Shown: positions 1 to 6,328 of the stretch, in pieces
How positions within the stretch are numbered: position 1 is the stretch's first letter
Layout: the number at the start of each line of letters is the position of its first letter
Assembly: GCA_033765305.1 (NCBI GenBank)
Contig: JANRID010000072.1
Span: 1-64,000, forward strand
Direction of reading: 5' to 3'
DNA from: RDXT01 sp033765305
GTDB lineage: Bacteria > Bacteroidota > Bacteroidia > J057
Length of the DNA: 64,000 bases
Notes under the pieces: model-generated
What the model was told of the DNA's origin: nothing
The model's database searches: none
What the model saw: the letters and a program-made list of their open reading frames with translations, nothing else
Made by a program: the position numbers and the translations under genes

Positions 1-196
1 GCACCTCTCCCTGGGCCTCGAAGCCGACCTGTACGCCGCGCGCCTGCTCTCGCAGACCTTCAGCTACCCCAACCCCGACGGGTTCCAGGCGCGTCCGGAC
101 GCGGTGGCAGATCAGCAGCTTGGCATGAATCTGTACGTGACGGCGGGGATTCATCTGGTGAAGATGAAGAAGCGCTGCACCTGCCCGCGGCACTGA
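1..196 (+). CDS. Outer-membrane beta-barrel protein, C-terminal fragment
   Basis: Only the last 64 codons are present (reading frame from base 2, stop TGA at 194-196); the gene begins before the window. The fragment alternates hydrophobic and polar residues, as in amphipathic strands (HLSLGLEADLYAARLL and NLYVTAGIHLVK), and then ends in a basic, cysteine-containing tail (KKRCTCPRH). This suits the last strands of a small OmpA/PorT-type beta-barrel. The terminal residue is histidine, not the phenylalanine common in BAM substrates. The full-length function cannot be judged from this piece. It is followed immediately by the repeat-rich gap. Confidence 0.45.
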   Translation, partial: HLSLGLEADLYAARLLSQTFSYPNPDGFQARPDAVADQQLGMNLYVTAGIHLVKMKKRCTCPRH

Positions 197-627
197 GGCG
201 CAGGGGCCGGGGCTTCGGCTCCGCTCAGCCGCCGGCGCTGCAGGCGCCGCCTTTCAGTCTTGCGACTTGCTACTGAATACTTGCTACTCGGCAGGGGCTT
301 CGGCTCCGCTCAGCCGCCGGCGTGCCTGCTGCAAGCGAGGGGTTGAAACCGCCTCGCTTGCAATATGGCAGGCTGGGGCTTCGGCTGCGCTCAGTGGCCG
401 GCGTGGCCGGTGCCGCAGGCGCCGCCTTTCAGTCTTGCGACTTGCTACTGAATACTTGCTACTCGGCAGGGGCTTCGGCTCCGCTCAGCCGCCGGCGTGG
501 CCGGTGCCGCAGGCGCCGCCTTTCAGTCTTGCGACTTGCTACTGAATACTTGCTGCTCGGCAGGGGCTTCGGCTCCGCTCAGCCGAGCCGGGGGCGCAGC
601 AGGGAGGCCGCGCGCCGATGACCTGGG
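197..627. repeat. Composite GC-rich repeat block, three copies, two of them in 94-bp tandem
   Basis: This stretch holds no convincing gene. An element of about 80 bp (a GCAGGCGCCGCC start, then CTTGCTACTGAATACTTGCTA, then CTTCGGCTCCGCTCAGCC) occurs at about 239-323, 415-499 and 509-585. The last two copies, with their upstream GCGTGGCCGG lead-in at 401 and 495, form a 94-bp tandem repeat. A REP-like hairpin sits between copies one and two. Related, more diverged copies lie at 1340-1410 and 1555-1760. Short ORFs here are by-products of the repeats. Confidence 0.8.
331..361. repeat. REP-like palindromic hairpin, copy 1
   Basis: A 10-bp perfect stem (GCAAGCGAGG with CCTCGCTTGC) continues into an inner GGTT/AACC pairing around a two-base turn, with one bulged G. 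Further copies lie at 1378-1409 and 1595-1625, each preceded by CTGCT. Intergenic position, recurrence and strong pairing fit a REP-type element. No RAYT transposase gene is visible in the window. Confidence 0.7.
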
Positions 628-1059
628 CTAGGCCGGATCCAGCCCGGCTGCCCGGAGAAAATCCCCCATCTTCAGGATTCGGGTGCGGAAATACGGATCC
701 AGTACCAGCAGATCCGCATCGCCCGTCACCAGATAGTCTGCCGCCAGCCCGAAAGCAGCAGCAAGCAGAAAACCGTCTTTCGGATCTCTTGAAGTCCTGG
801 GCGGCATCGCGGTCGTGCGGGGCACAATCGTCGTGCACTGTGCCATGAGACTGAGGGTTTCGGCGATCCGGGCTTCCGGGATATATGGCCGCAGTTTACG
901 CCTGCGTGCTACGGCCTGATATTCTGCGATGGTTTCCTCACAGGTATAGAGCAGAAACTCCGGCCGCGCAAAAAGCCTGTCGAGGACCGCAAGCTGCTTT
1001 CCGATGCTGAACGAAATCCAGATGTTGGTGTCCAGCAGCACCTTCGCCGGTTCAGGCAT
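628..1059 (-). CDS. PIN-domain ribonuclease toxin of a toxin-antitoxin pair
   Basis: A 143-residue protein of the PIN-family putative toxin type (COG1569-like). Near the N-terminus it has the LLDTNIW motif with the first catalytic aspartate; an acidic residue follows in the EETIAEYQ segment, and a later RDPKDGFLLAAA segment and TGDADLL motif carry the other metal-binding acidic residues. Such proteins cleave RNA with Mg2+ or Mn2+ and are held inactive by a partner protein. The start is the ATG at 1057-1059, because the longer frame upstream lies inside the antitoxin gene. It overlaps the antitoxin by 8 bp (1052-1059), a typical translational coupling. The target RNA is unknown. Confidence 0.85.
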   Translation of the reverse strand: MPEPAKVLLDTNIWISFSIGKQLAVLDRLFARPEFLLYTCEETIAEYQAVARRRKLRPYIPEARIAETLSLMAQCTTIVPRTTAMPPRTSRDPKDGFLLAAAFGLAADYLVTGDADLLVLDPYFRTRILKMGDFLRAAGLDPA

Positions 1060-1255
1060 GGGGGTTCCGGTGGGCCTGGATTTCCTGCATGATTTCCTCC
1101 TCGCTGAGCGGCACGTCGGCCGGGGCCTGCTGCTGGTACTGCCGGATGAGCTGGGCCGGGGGCACCACCTCTGCGATTCCCAGCATGGCAACCAGTTTCA
1201 GGAAGAACTCCCGCTGTGCAGGATCGATCCGGAGGGTAATGAGGGTAGGCTCCAT
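1052..1255 (-). CDS. Small antitoxin partner of the PIN toxin
   Basis: A 67-residue protein (start ATG at 1253-1255; an alternative in-frame ATG six codons upstream at 1273 is possible). It begins with a short beta-like segment (TLITLRID), followed by helices and a C-terminal acidic part (SEEEIMQEIQAHR). The size, position just upstream of a PIN toxin, 8-bp overlap with it and acidic tail all support an antitoxin that binds the toxin and probably represses the operon. The fold is not clearly recognisable. The assignment rests mostly on context. The pair sits between blocks of repeats, which suggests acquired DNA. Confidence 0.7.
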   Translation of the reverse strand: MEPTLITLRIDPAQREFFLKLVAMLGIAEVVPPAQLIRQYQQQAPADVPLSEEEIMQEIQAHRNPHA

Positions 1256-1377
1256 CGGCTGTTTTCCCTGCATATACGGAAAGCATCCGAAACGGTTGAA
1301 TGGGCGCACCTGCTGCCTGCGGCATCGCTCAGGCGAGCCGGGGCTGCGGCTCCGCTCAGCCCGCCGGCTTACCTGCT

Positions 1378-1409
1378 GCAAGCGAGGGGTTGGAAACCGC
1401 CTCGCTTGC
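1378..1409. repeat. REP-like palindromic hairpin, copy 2
   Basis: Same element as at 331-361 with one extra G in the loop (GGGGTTGGAAACC). It is again preceded by a GGCTCCGCTCAGCC block and CTGCT, and lies about 125 bp upstream of the antitoxin start. Confidence 0.65.
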
Positions 1410-1426
1410 GGGAGGGCGATAGGAAA

Positions 1427-1461
1427 AACCCTCATAAGAGTTGCGAACCCTTATGAGGGTT
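1427..1461. promoter_or_regulatory. 12-bp perfect inverted repeat, operator or terminator
   Basis: AACCCTCATAAG at 1427-1438 is mirrored by CTTATGAGGGTT at 1450-1461 with an 11-base spacer. Read on the minus strand, the hairpin is followed by TTTTT, as in an intrinsic terminator, but no gene on that strand ends here. It lies about 170 bp upstream of the antitoxin gene, so it could instead be a repressor operator. Its A+T content stands out from the flanks. Confidence 0.5.
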
Positions 1462-1843
1462 AATTAATTGAATTTCAATGGTATATACTGCACTATGCCC
1501 CTCAGGGGGGCGCTGCGCTGGTCCAGGTCTGCGGCCCAGACCTGAACCCCGGCGGCCACGGCTTCGGCTGCGCTCAGCCGCCGGGCTACCTGCTGCAAGC
1601 GAGGGGTTGAAACCGCCTCGCCTGCAATATGGCATCAAAACCGCGCTTCAGGCCAGGGCTTCAGCTCCGCTCAGCCGTCGGCCCAGCGCCGCAGGCGCTG
1701 CCTTGCAGTCTTCCGACTTGCTGCTGAATACTGGCTACCCGGCAAGCGAAGCGTATCTCAATACTCAATACGCACTACTCACTACCCCCCAAGCCAGTCC
1801 TCCAACTTGCTGCTGAATCCTAGCTACTTCCGTATATTGCGGC
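1462..1843. repeat. Gene-free gap with diverged copies of the composite repeat
   Basis: No credible gene. The interval contains CTTCGGCTGCGCTCAGCC near 1562, the third REP-like hairpin, a diverged composite unit at about 1655-1745 (CTTCAGCTCCGCTCAGCC, then CGCCGCAGGCGCTGCC, then CTTGCTGCTGAATACTGGCTA), and a lower-GC run with ACTCAATACGCACTACTCAC at about 1760-1785, related to repeats near 29.84-29.97 kb. The rhomboid gene starts directly after it. Confidence 0.7.
1595..1625. repeat. REP-like palindromic hairpin, copy 3
   Basis: Same 31-base element as at 331-361, followed again by AATATGGC. One T-to-C change in the right arm introduces a single mismatch in the stem. Confidence 0.65.
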
Positions 1844-2500
1844 ATGTCCGCCCCTGACCCCGAACTCCGCCTGCTGCGCCGCGCCTGGATCCTCCCGGCG
1901 GCGGCGGCGGCGCTCATGGCCGGCATCCACGCCCTGGCGGCCTTGACCGGCGCCGATACCGGCCGCTTCGGCATCGAGCCCCGGGTATTTTCGCAGGGCT
2001 GGGCGGTCATCACCGCCCCCTTCGTGCATGGCGACTGGGAGCACCTCGGCGCCAACCTGGTGCCCCTCGTGGTGCTGGGTACAGCCCTGCAGGTCTTTTA
2101 CCCGCCGCTGGCGCTGCGCGTGGCGCTGGGGAGCTGGCTCATCACCGGCGTCTGGGTCTGGGCCATGGCCCGCCCCGGCCAGCACATCGGCGCGAGCGGG
2201 GTCATCTACGCACTGGCCTTCTTCCTGTTCTTCAGCGGGGTCTTCCGCAAGGATGTCCGGGCCATGACGCTCTCGCTCATCGTGGCCTTTCTCTACGGCA
2301 GCATGGTCTGGGGCCTGCTTCCGGCGCAGCCGGGCGTCTCCTGGGAGTCGCACCTCTTCGGGGCGCTGGCCGGCATGCTGATGGCATTTGCCTTCCGGCG
2401 GCAGGGGCCGCAGCGGAAGCGCTATGCCTGGGAGGATGAGCCGGAGGAAAGCCCGGAGGATGAGGCGGCGCTGTGGAATTACCGGAAGCGGGTGGAGTAG
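1844..2500 (+). CDS. Rhomboid-family intramembrane serine protease
   Basis: A 218-residue multi-pass inner-membrane protein with about six hydrophobic segments between residues 15 and 185. The catalytic pair of rhomboid proteases is visible: Ser118 in the GASG motif and His170 in SHLFGALAG, which follows a membrane segment. HLGAN with Asn71 matches the oxyanion-hole region, and VHGDWEHLGAN is the usual loop. Such enzymes cut transmembrane helices of substrate proteins; the substrate here cannot be predicted. The tail (residues 187-218) is acidic and cytoplasmic. The ATG at 1844 follows the repeat-rich gap; no strong ribosome binding site is visible, which is normal for Bacteroidota. Confidence 0.93.
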   Translation: MSAPDPELRLLRRAWILPAAAAALMAGIHALAALTGADTGRFGIEPRVFSQGWAVITAPFVHGDWEHLGANLVPLVVLGTALQVFYPPLALRVALGSWLITGVWVWAMARPGQHIGASGVIYALAFFLFFSGVFRKDVRAMTLSLIVAFLYGSMVWGLLPAQPGVSWESHLFGALAGMLMAFAFRRQGPQRKRYAWEDEPEESPEDEAALWNYRKRVE

Positions 2501-2546
2501 AAAGTAGAAAGTAGAAAGCAGAAAGCAGAAAGCAGAAAGTAGCAAG
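2498..2546. repeat. Tandem heptamer repeat starting at the rhomboid stop codon
   Basis: Seven consecutive 7-bp units: three TAGAAAG, three CAGAAAG and one TAGCAAG. The first unit begins with the TAG stop codon of the rhomboid gene. Because the unit is not a multiple of three, copy-number or unit changes could alter the C-terminal reading frame only if the first TAG were lost. Confidence 0.85.
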
Positions 2547-2550
2547 CAGA

Positions 2551-2660
2551 TTCTCCGTGGCAAACCCAGGCGAAGGTTTACCACTAAGAAAGTAAGTACA
2601 CGGAGAAACACGAAGCCAGGCCTTCTCCGTGCATCTTCGTGCCCTCCATGCCTCCGTGTA
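2551..2660. repeat. Interleaved CTCCGTG / CTTCGTG inverted repeats
   Basis: The rhomboid-porT gap contains TTCTCCGTG at 2551, ACGGAGAA at 2600-2607 mirrored by TTCTCCGT at 2623-2630, and CACGAAG at 2609-2615 mirrored by CTTCGTG at 2635-2641, then another CCTCCGTG at 2651-2658. The arms interleave, so several alternative foldings are possible. The two flanking genes converge here, so the repeats could also act as a 3' end structure. Confidence 0.7.
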
Positions 2661-2676
2661 AAACCGCCTGGTCCGC

Positions 2677-3381
2677 TTACTCGAAATTGACGTTGATCGT
2701 CAGGACCTGGCTGCTGAGGCGCTCGATAGCACCGGTGTGGGTGGTGTTTTCCCGCACAAACAGATCGATGAGGCCCATCGTGTAGCGGATTTCGGGCGAA
2801 AGCTTGATGCGCTCGCCGTAGAGGTTGATGCCCCAGCCGAACACCAGGCTGAAATCATTCGGCTGGATTTTGAGCAGGTCGCGGTCGTCCAGCACCCGCT
2901 TGTTGTTGTTCAGGTTGACGCCCCACTGCCCGCCGGCGAGCAGGTAGGTGCGGGTGGCGTTCCAATAGCCGGTTTTGAACTGGAACATCACCGGCACATT
3001 GATGTACGAGGCCTCGATCTTGCGCATGATCACCGAGTCCCGCGCAAAGGTGTAGCGGAAATCGCGCTGCTCCAGCGAGATGGTCGGCACGGCACGGAGG
3101 GCGATCTGGTTGTGCAGCTTGAGGTTGGAAATCATGCCCAGCGAAAGGCCCACGCGCGGCACCAGCTCCACCTGCCTGAGCAGGACCCCGTTTTCGAGGA
3201 CATTGATCTGCTCGTTGAGGTTGTAGGTATTGTAGTTCAGCCCCATCAGGAAGCCGAGGTTGAATCGCTTGAAATCGAAGGGATGGGAATTGCCGTACTG
3301 TTGCGCAGCAGCAGAGAGCGGCAGGAGAATCAGCAGAACCAGTGCGCCCGGCAGGCGGCTTGCGTGCGTGTGAAGCATCAT
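2677..3381 (-). CDS. porT: Type IX secretion / gliding protein PorT
   Basis: A 234-residue outer-membrane protein with a signal peptide ending near SAAAQQ, followed by alternating beta-strand segments of a small barrel. Features typical of PorT are the NLGFLMGLNYNTYNL opening, PRVGLSLGMISNLKL, EASYINVPVMFQFK and the YTMGLIDLF region near the end. PorT is needed for type IX secretion, which exports and anchors proteins carrying a C-terminal sorting domain; such proteins occur later in this window. The frame extends upstream to a TTG at 3417, but the ATG at 3379-3381 gives a normal signal peptide. The gene lies directly downstream of ubiE on the same strand, an arrangement commonly seen in Bacteroidota. 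Confidence 0.9.
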   Translation of the reverse strand: MMLHTHASRLPGALVLLILLPLSAAAQQYGNSHPFDFKRFNLGFLMGLNYNTYNLNEQINVLENGVLLRQVELVPRVGLSLGMISNLKLHNQIALRAVPTISLEQRDFRYTFARDSVIMRKIEASYINVPVMFQFKTGYWNATRTYLLAGGQWGVNLNNNKRVLDDRDLLKIQPNDFSLVFGWGINLYGERIKLSPEIRYTMGLIDLFVRENTTHTGAIERLSSQVLTINVNFE

Positions 3382-3444
3382 GGCAGACCAGCAGTTACGT
3401 ACGTAGCAGTGCTTCAATCAGGGCAGCCGGGATAAAGGGTCGGA

Positions 3445-4188
3445 CTATTTTTCGAGCAAATATAAGGCGCAGGCGCCAAATCCGAGGGACAAAAATTGCC
3501 CCTTCCGGAACCCTGCCTGGCGGCAGCGCTCCAGAAAAGCCTCGCCGTGCGGGAAGGCCTGGACGGATGCGGGAAGATAGCGGTATGCGCTTGAATCACC
3601 TGAGACCAGTTTGCCGATGAAGGGGGTCACGACCCCGAAGTACAGCTGAAACAACTGCCGCGCCGGAAACCCTACCGGAAAAGACGGCTCCAGCACGGCC
3701 AGCGCGCCGCCGGGCCGCAGAATGCGGCAGATTTCCCGCAGGCCCAGGTCCAGGTTCTCGAAATTGCGCACGCCGAACCCCACCGTGACGGCATCTGCGG
3801 AGCCGTCGGGCAGGTCCAGGGCTTCGGAATCGCCCTGGCGCAGCTCGATGAGCCCGCCCAGGCTGCGCGCCGCGATTTTTTCCCGCCCGATGCGCAGCAT
3901 CTCGGCCGAAATATCGATCCCGATGATGCGCTCGGGATGCAGGCTGCGGGCTTCGATGGCAAAATCCGCCGTGCCCGTGGCGATGTCCACAACCGTTTTG
4001 GGCTGGTAGGGCCGCAGCATGCGCACCGCCTTGCGGCGCCAGCCGACATCGAGGCGGAAGGTCAGCGCGCGGTTCAGCAGGTCGTAGCGCGGGGCGATGT
4101 TGTCGAACATCTCGGTCACTTCCGACTTCTTCGACTGCCCTGCCTTTCCGTATGGGGTTACCGGATTGTCCAACTTCTGTTCGTACAT
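3445..4188 (-). CDS. ubiE: Demethylmenaquinone methyltransferase
   Basis: A 247-residue class I SAM-dependent methyltransferase that methylates demethylmenaquinone in the last step of menaquinone synthesis (UbiE/MenG family). Signature regions are present: MFDNIAPRYDLLNRALTF near residue 30, the SAM-binding VVDIATGTADFAIEA, IGIDISAEML, and the GFGVRNFENLDLGL and RILRPGGALAVLEPS segments. The start is the ATG at 4186-4188; the longer open frame upstream overlaps engB. A TAGCTTTG -7 element lies just upstream. It appears cotranscribed with porT. In Bacteroidota menaquinone is the usual quinone, so menG is an equivalent name. Confidence 0.95.
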   Translation of the reverse strand: MYEQKLDNPVTPYGKAGQSKKSEVTEMFDNIAPRYDLLNRALTFRLDVGWRRKAVRMLRPYQPKTVVDIATGTADFAIEARSLHPERIIGIDISAEMLRIGREKIAARSLGGLIELRQGDSEALDLPDGSADAVTVGFGVRNFENLDLGLREICRILRPGGALAVLEPSFPVGFPARQLFQLYFGVVTPFIGKLVSGDSSAYRYLPASVQAFPHGEAFLERCRQAGFRKGQFLSLGFGACALYLLEK

Positions 4189-4196
4189 TTGGGCTG

Positions 4197-4228
4197 CAAA
4201 GCTACCGTGATTTTCCGGGATGTCCAAT
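4197..4228 (-). promoter_or_regulatory. Predicted Bacteroidota promoter of ubiE-porT
   Basis: On the minus strand TTG (4225-4227), a 20-base spacer and TAGCTTTG (4197-4204) match the Bacteroidota -33/-7 pattern TTG-N19-21-TAnnTTTG. The -7 element lies 8 bases before the ubiE start codon, implying a very short leader. Confidence 0.55.
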
Positions 4229-4234
4229 TTACCT

Positions 4235-4849
4235 ATGGAAGTTAAGCACGCCCGCCTCGCTGCCAGCAGCAGCCAGACCAGCCAGATGCCGCCGCCCCGG
4301 CTGCCGGAGTATGCCTTCATCGGCCGCTCCAACGTGGGCAAATCCTCCTGGATCAACTGCCTCGTGCGCCGCAAAAACCTCGCCCATACCAGTTCCACCC
4401 CCGGCAAAACCCGCGTCATCAACCATTTCCTCATCAACGAGGCCTGGTACCTCGTGGACCTGCCCGGCTACGGCTACGCCAAGCTCTCCCAGACCGAGCG
4501 CGCCGCCTTCGCCAAACTGCTCGGCAGCTACTTCAGCGAGCGCGAAAACCTCGTGAATGTGTTCGTGCTCGTAGACAGCCGCATCCCGCCCCAGGCTTCC
4601 GATCTCGAGTTCATGGGGCAGCTGGGCGAAAATGAGCTTCCGTTTACCATTCTCTTTACCAAAGGCGACAAGCTGGCACCGCTCAGGCTCGAATCCCAGG
4701 TGCAGGAATACCTCCAGGCGCTTGCGGAGCAATGGGAGCCGCTGCCGCCCCATATCCTGACCTCCGCCGTCACGGGCATGGGCCGGGAAACGGTGCTGGC
4801 GCAGATTGAAGCCTGGAACAGGCTGTTCCACGAACCCCCGCCCCGCTGA
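4235..4849 (+). CDS. engB: Ribosome biogenesis GTP-binding protein EngB (YsxC/YihA)
   Basis: A 204-residue TrmE-Era-EngA-EngB-Septin-like GTPase needed for large ribosomal subunit assembly. GTP-binding motifs are intact: P-loop GRSNVGKS at residues 30-37, switch I around SSTPGKT, DLPGYG at 75-80 and TKGD at 142-145. Length is normal for the family. The ATG at 4235 (MEVKHARL) matches the usual start of the family better than the in-frame ATG at 4220. It diverges from ubiE across about 45 bp that hold the ubiE promoter. Confidence 0.96.
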   Translation: MEVKHARLAASSSQTSQMPPPRLPEYAFIGRSNVGKSSWINCLVRRKNLAHTSSTPGKTRVINHFLINEAWYLVDLPGYGYAKLSQTERAAFAKLLGSYFSERENLVNVFVLVDSRIPPQASDLEFMGQLGENELPFTILFTKGDKLAPLRLESQVQEYLQALAEQWEPLPPHILTSAVTGMGRETVLAQIEAWNRLFHEPPPR

Positions 4850-4861
4850 CGCTGGTTCCTG

Positions 4862-4892
4862 TTGCGCAGTCCAAACTAAATAGTTAGTTTTA
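4862..4892 (+). promoter_or_regulatory. BlaI-type operator within the promoter of the blaI-M56 operon
   Basis: AAACTAA (4873-4879), a 4-base ATAG spacer and TTAGTTT (4884-4890) form a perfect dyad with ACTA/TAGT half-sites like those bound by BlaI/MecI repressors. TTGC at 4862-4865 and TAGTTTTA at 4885-4892 are 19 bases apart and fit -33/-7 elements, so the dyad would cover the promoter. It ends 6 bases before the repressor's start codon. Confidence 0.75.
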
Positions 4893-4896
4893 CTGC

Positions 4897-5268
4897 ATGG
4901 ACCAACACAAACTGCTCACCCCGCTGGAGCTCAAGGTGATGAACGTGCTCTGGAGCCTGGGAAAGGCCTTTGTGCGCGAGCTCGTCGAGCAATGGCCGGA
5001 AGAGAAGGAGCCGAAGTTCAATACGGTTTCGACCATTGTGCGGATTCTGGAGAAAAAAGGCTTTGTCGGGCACGAGCCGGTAGGCCGGGGGCACTGCTAT
5101 TACCCCCTGATCTCGAAGCGCAAATACCAGCAGCATCTGCTGGGCAATGTGCTCGAAACGGTATTCTCGGACTCGATGACCGGCCTGGTCTCCACGCTGC
5201 TCGACCAGCGCAAGGCTTCGCAGACGGAGATCGACGAGCTGAAGGATCTTTTATCCAAGCAGGACTGA
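4897..5268 (+). CDS. BlaI/MecI/CopY-family transcriptional repressor
   Basis: A 123-residue winged-helix repressor. The N-terminal half carries the family pattern LTPLELKVMNVLWSLG, then VSTIVRILEKKGFVGHEPVGRGHCYYPL, which forms the recognition helix and wing. The C-terminal half is the helical dimerisation region, including the segment cut by proteases in BlaI relatives. It is translated with the M56 peptidase gene (one-base gap), the standard BlaI-BlaR1-like pair, and probably represses its own operon through the dyad at 4873-4890. The signal and any regulated resistance or stress genes are not shown; no beta-lactamase is present nearby. Confidence 0.93.
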   Translation: MDQHKLLTPLELKVMNVLWSLGKAFVRELVEQWPEEKEPKFNTVSTIVRILEKKGFVGHEPVGRGHCYYPLISKRKYQQHLLGNVLETVFSDSMTGLVSTLLDQRKASQTEIDELKDLLSKQD

Positions 5269-5269
5269 C

Positions 5270-6313
5270 ATGCTGAGCTATGTGCTGGCCTCCGGCCTGC
5301 TTTCCTGTGCGGGCTGGCTGGGATACCGCCTGCTGGCCCGCCGCAGCGCCCCCGCGCCGCAGGCCCGCAAAGGCCTGCTCTACGCCGTGCTGGCGACTTC
5401 GCTGCTGCTGCCGCTGCTGACGGCAGAGCGCCAGGCCTCCGTGCGCGCGCATCCGATGGGCTGGGGCAGTGCCGCCGAGCATGCCGCAGTCCAGCAGTTC
5501 TGCCGCTGCGAGCGGCCGAACGAGGCGCACCGCGTGCGCTACCGCGCCAATGCCCTCTATGAATGGCTGCTGGCGTACAAAGGAATCGTGCAGGCCGTGA
5601 TTGGCCTGATCGCCGCTGCGGTGCTGCTGCAATGGGCCTTGCAGGTGCGCTACCTGCGCCGGCTGGTCCGCAGTTCCCGGCAGGAGCTGCTGCAGGTGCA
5701 GGGCCAGGCGCTGACGCTGCTCATTCCCGCGCAGCCCCACAGTGCAGGCGCATTCTGGCTGGGCCGCAGCTACATCATCTGGCAGGAAGAGCTTGCCCGC
5801 CTTTCGCCCGAGGAGCGCGAAGCAGTATGGCTGCATGAGCTTTCGCATCTGCGCCAGCACAGCACCCTGGAGAAAACCCTGCTCCGCGCCGTGCAGAGCT
5901 TCTGGTTCTGGAACCCCGCGCTGTACGCCATCCGCCGGGAGCTGGATCTGCTGGGCGAATGTATTGCCGACGAAGCCGGAGCGGCTGCGCTTCCTTCCCG
6001 CCGGACCTATGCGGCCCTGCTGCTGCGCATGCGCGAATGGCAGCTGGCGCCGCTGACGGCACCGCTGCGCGGCAGCAGCCTGACGCTGCGCGTGCATCAG
6101 CTGCTGTCGCCTCCGGAGGCGGCCCGCCGCAGGTTCCCGGCCGCAGGCCTGCTGCTGATCTGGCTTTGCCAGGCCGCCCTGTGCGTGCCCGTGTACGCCT
6201 CGCTCGACCGCCAGGTGCACAATTTCAATGCCTGGGATCAGGCCCTGCACCGGAATCCCGAATCCGGCCCGCTCTACTGCACGGACTGCGAGACCGTCTG
6301 CCTGCCGGAATAG
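5270..6313 (+). CDS. M56-family (BlaR1-like) membrane metallopeptidase sensor
   Basis: A 347-residue integral membrane peptidase. Hydrophobic segments lie near residues 1-22, 35-52, 105-125 and 283-300. The zinc motif HELSH is at residues 189-193, with Glu230 in the downstream LGECIADEAGA as likely third ligand. BlaR1-type proteins sense a periplasmic signal and inactivate the cognate BlaI repressor by proteolysis. The protein lacks a C-terminal penicillin-binding domain; it ends in a short cysteine-containing tail (CTDCETVCLPE). This suits the many Bacteroidota M56 proteins of unknown signal. It converges with the response-regulator gene 15 bp downstream. Confidence 0.9.
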   Translation: MLSYVLASGLLSCAGWLGYRLLARRSAPAPQARKGLLYAVLATSLLLPLLTAERQASVRAHPMGWGSAAEHAAVQQFCRCERPNEAHRVRYRANALYEWLLAYKGIVQAVIGLIAAAVLLQWALQVRYLRRLVRSSRQELLQVQGQALTLLIPAQPHSAGAFWLGRSYIIWQEELARLSPEEREAVWLHELSHLRQHSTLEKTLLRAVQSFWFWNPALYAIRRELDLLGECIADEAGAAALPSRRTYAALLLRMREWQLAPLTAPLRGSSLTLRVHQLLSPPEAARRRFPAAGLLLIWLCQAALCVPVYASLDRQVHNFNAWDQALHRNPESGPLYCTDCETVCLPE

Positions 6314-6328
6314 GCGCAGCACGCCCGC

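Noticed and set aside
239..588. Possible CRISPR array
   Set aside because: Repeats are about 80 bp and spaced unevenly, the stretches between them are also repetitive, and no cas genes are in the window.
1478..1816. 112-codon ORF
   Set aside because: It is made of the intergenic repeat units and shares its sequence with ORFs in the 200-600 region; not a gene.
4897..6313. Beta-lactam resistance locus
   Set aside because: BlaI and M56 proteins are present, but there is no beta-lactamase and no penicillin-binding domain in the sensor; these pairs often control other functions.
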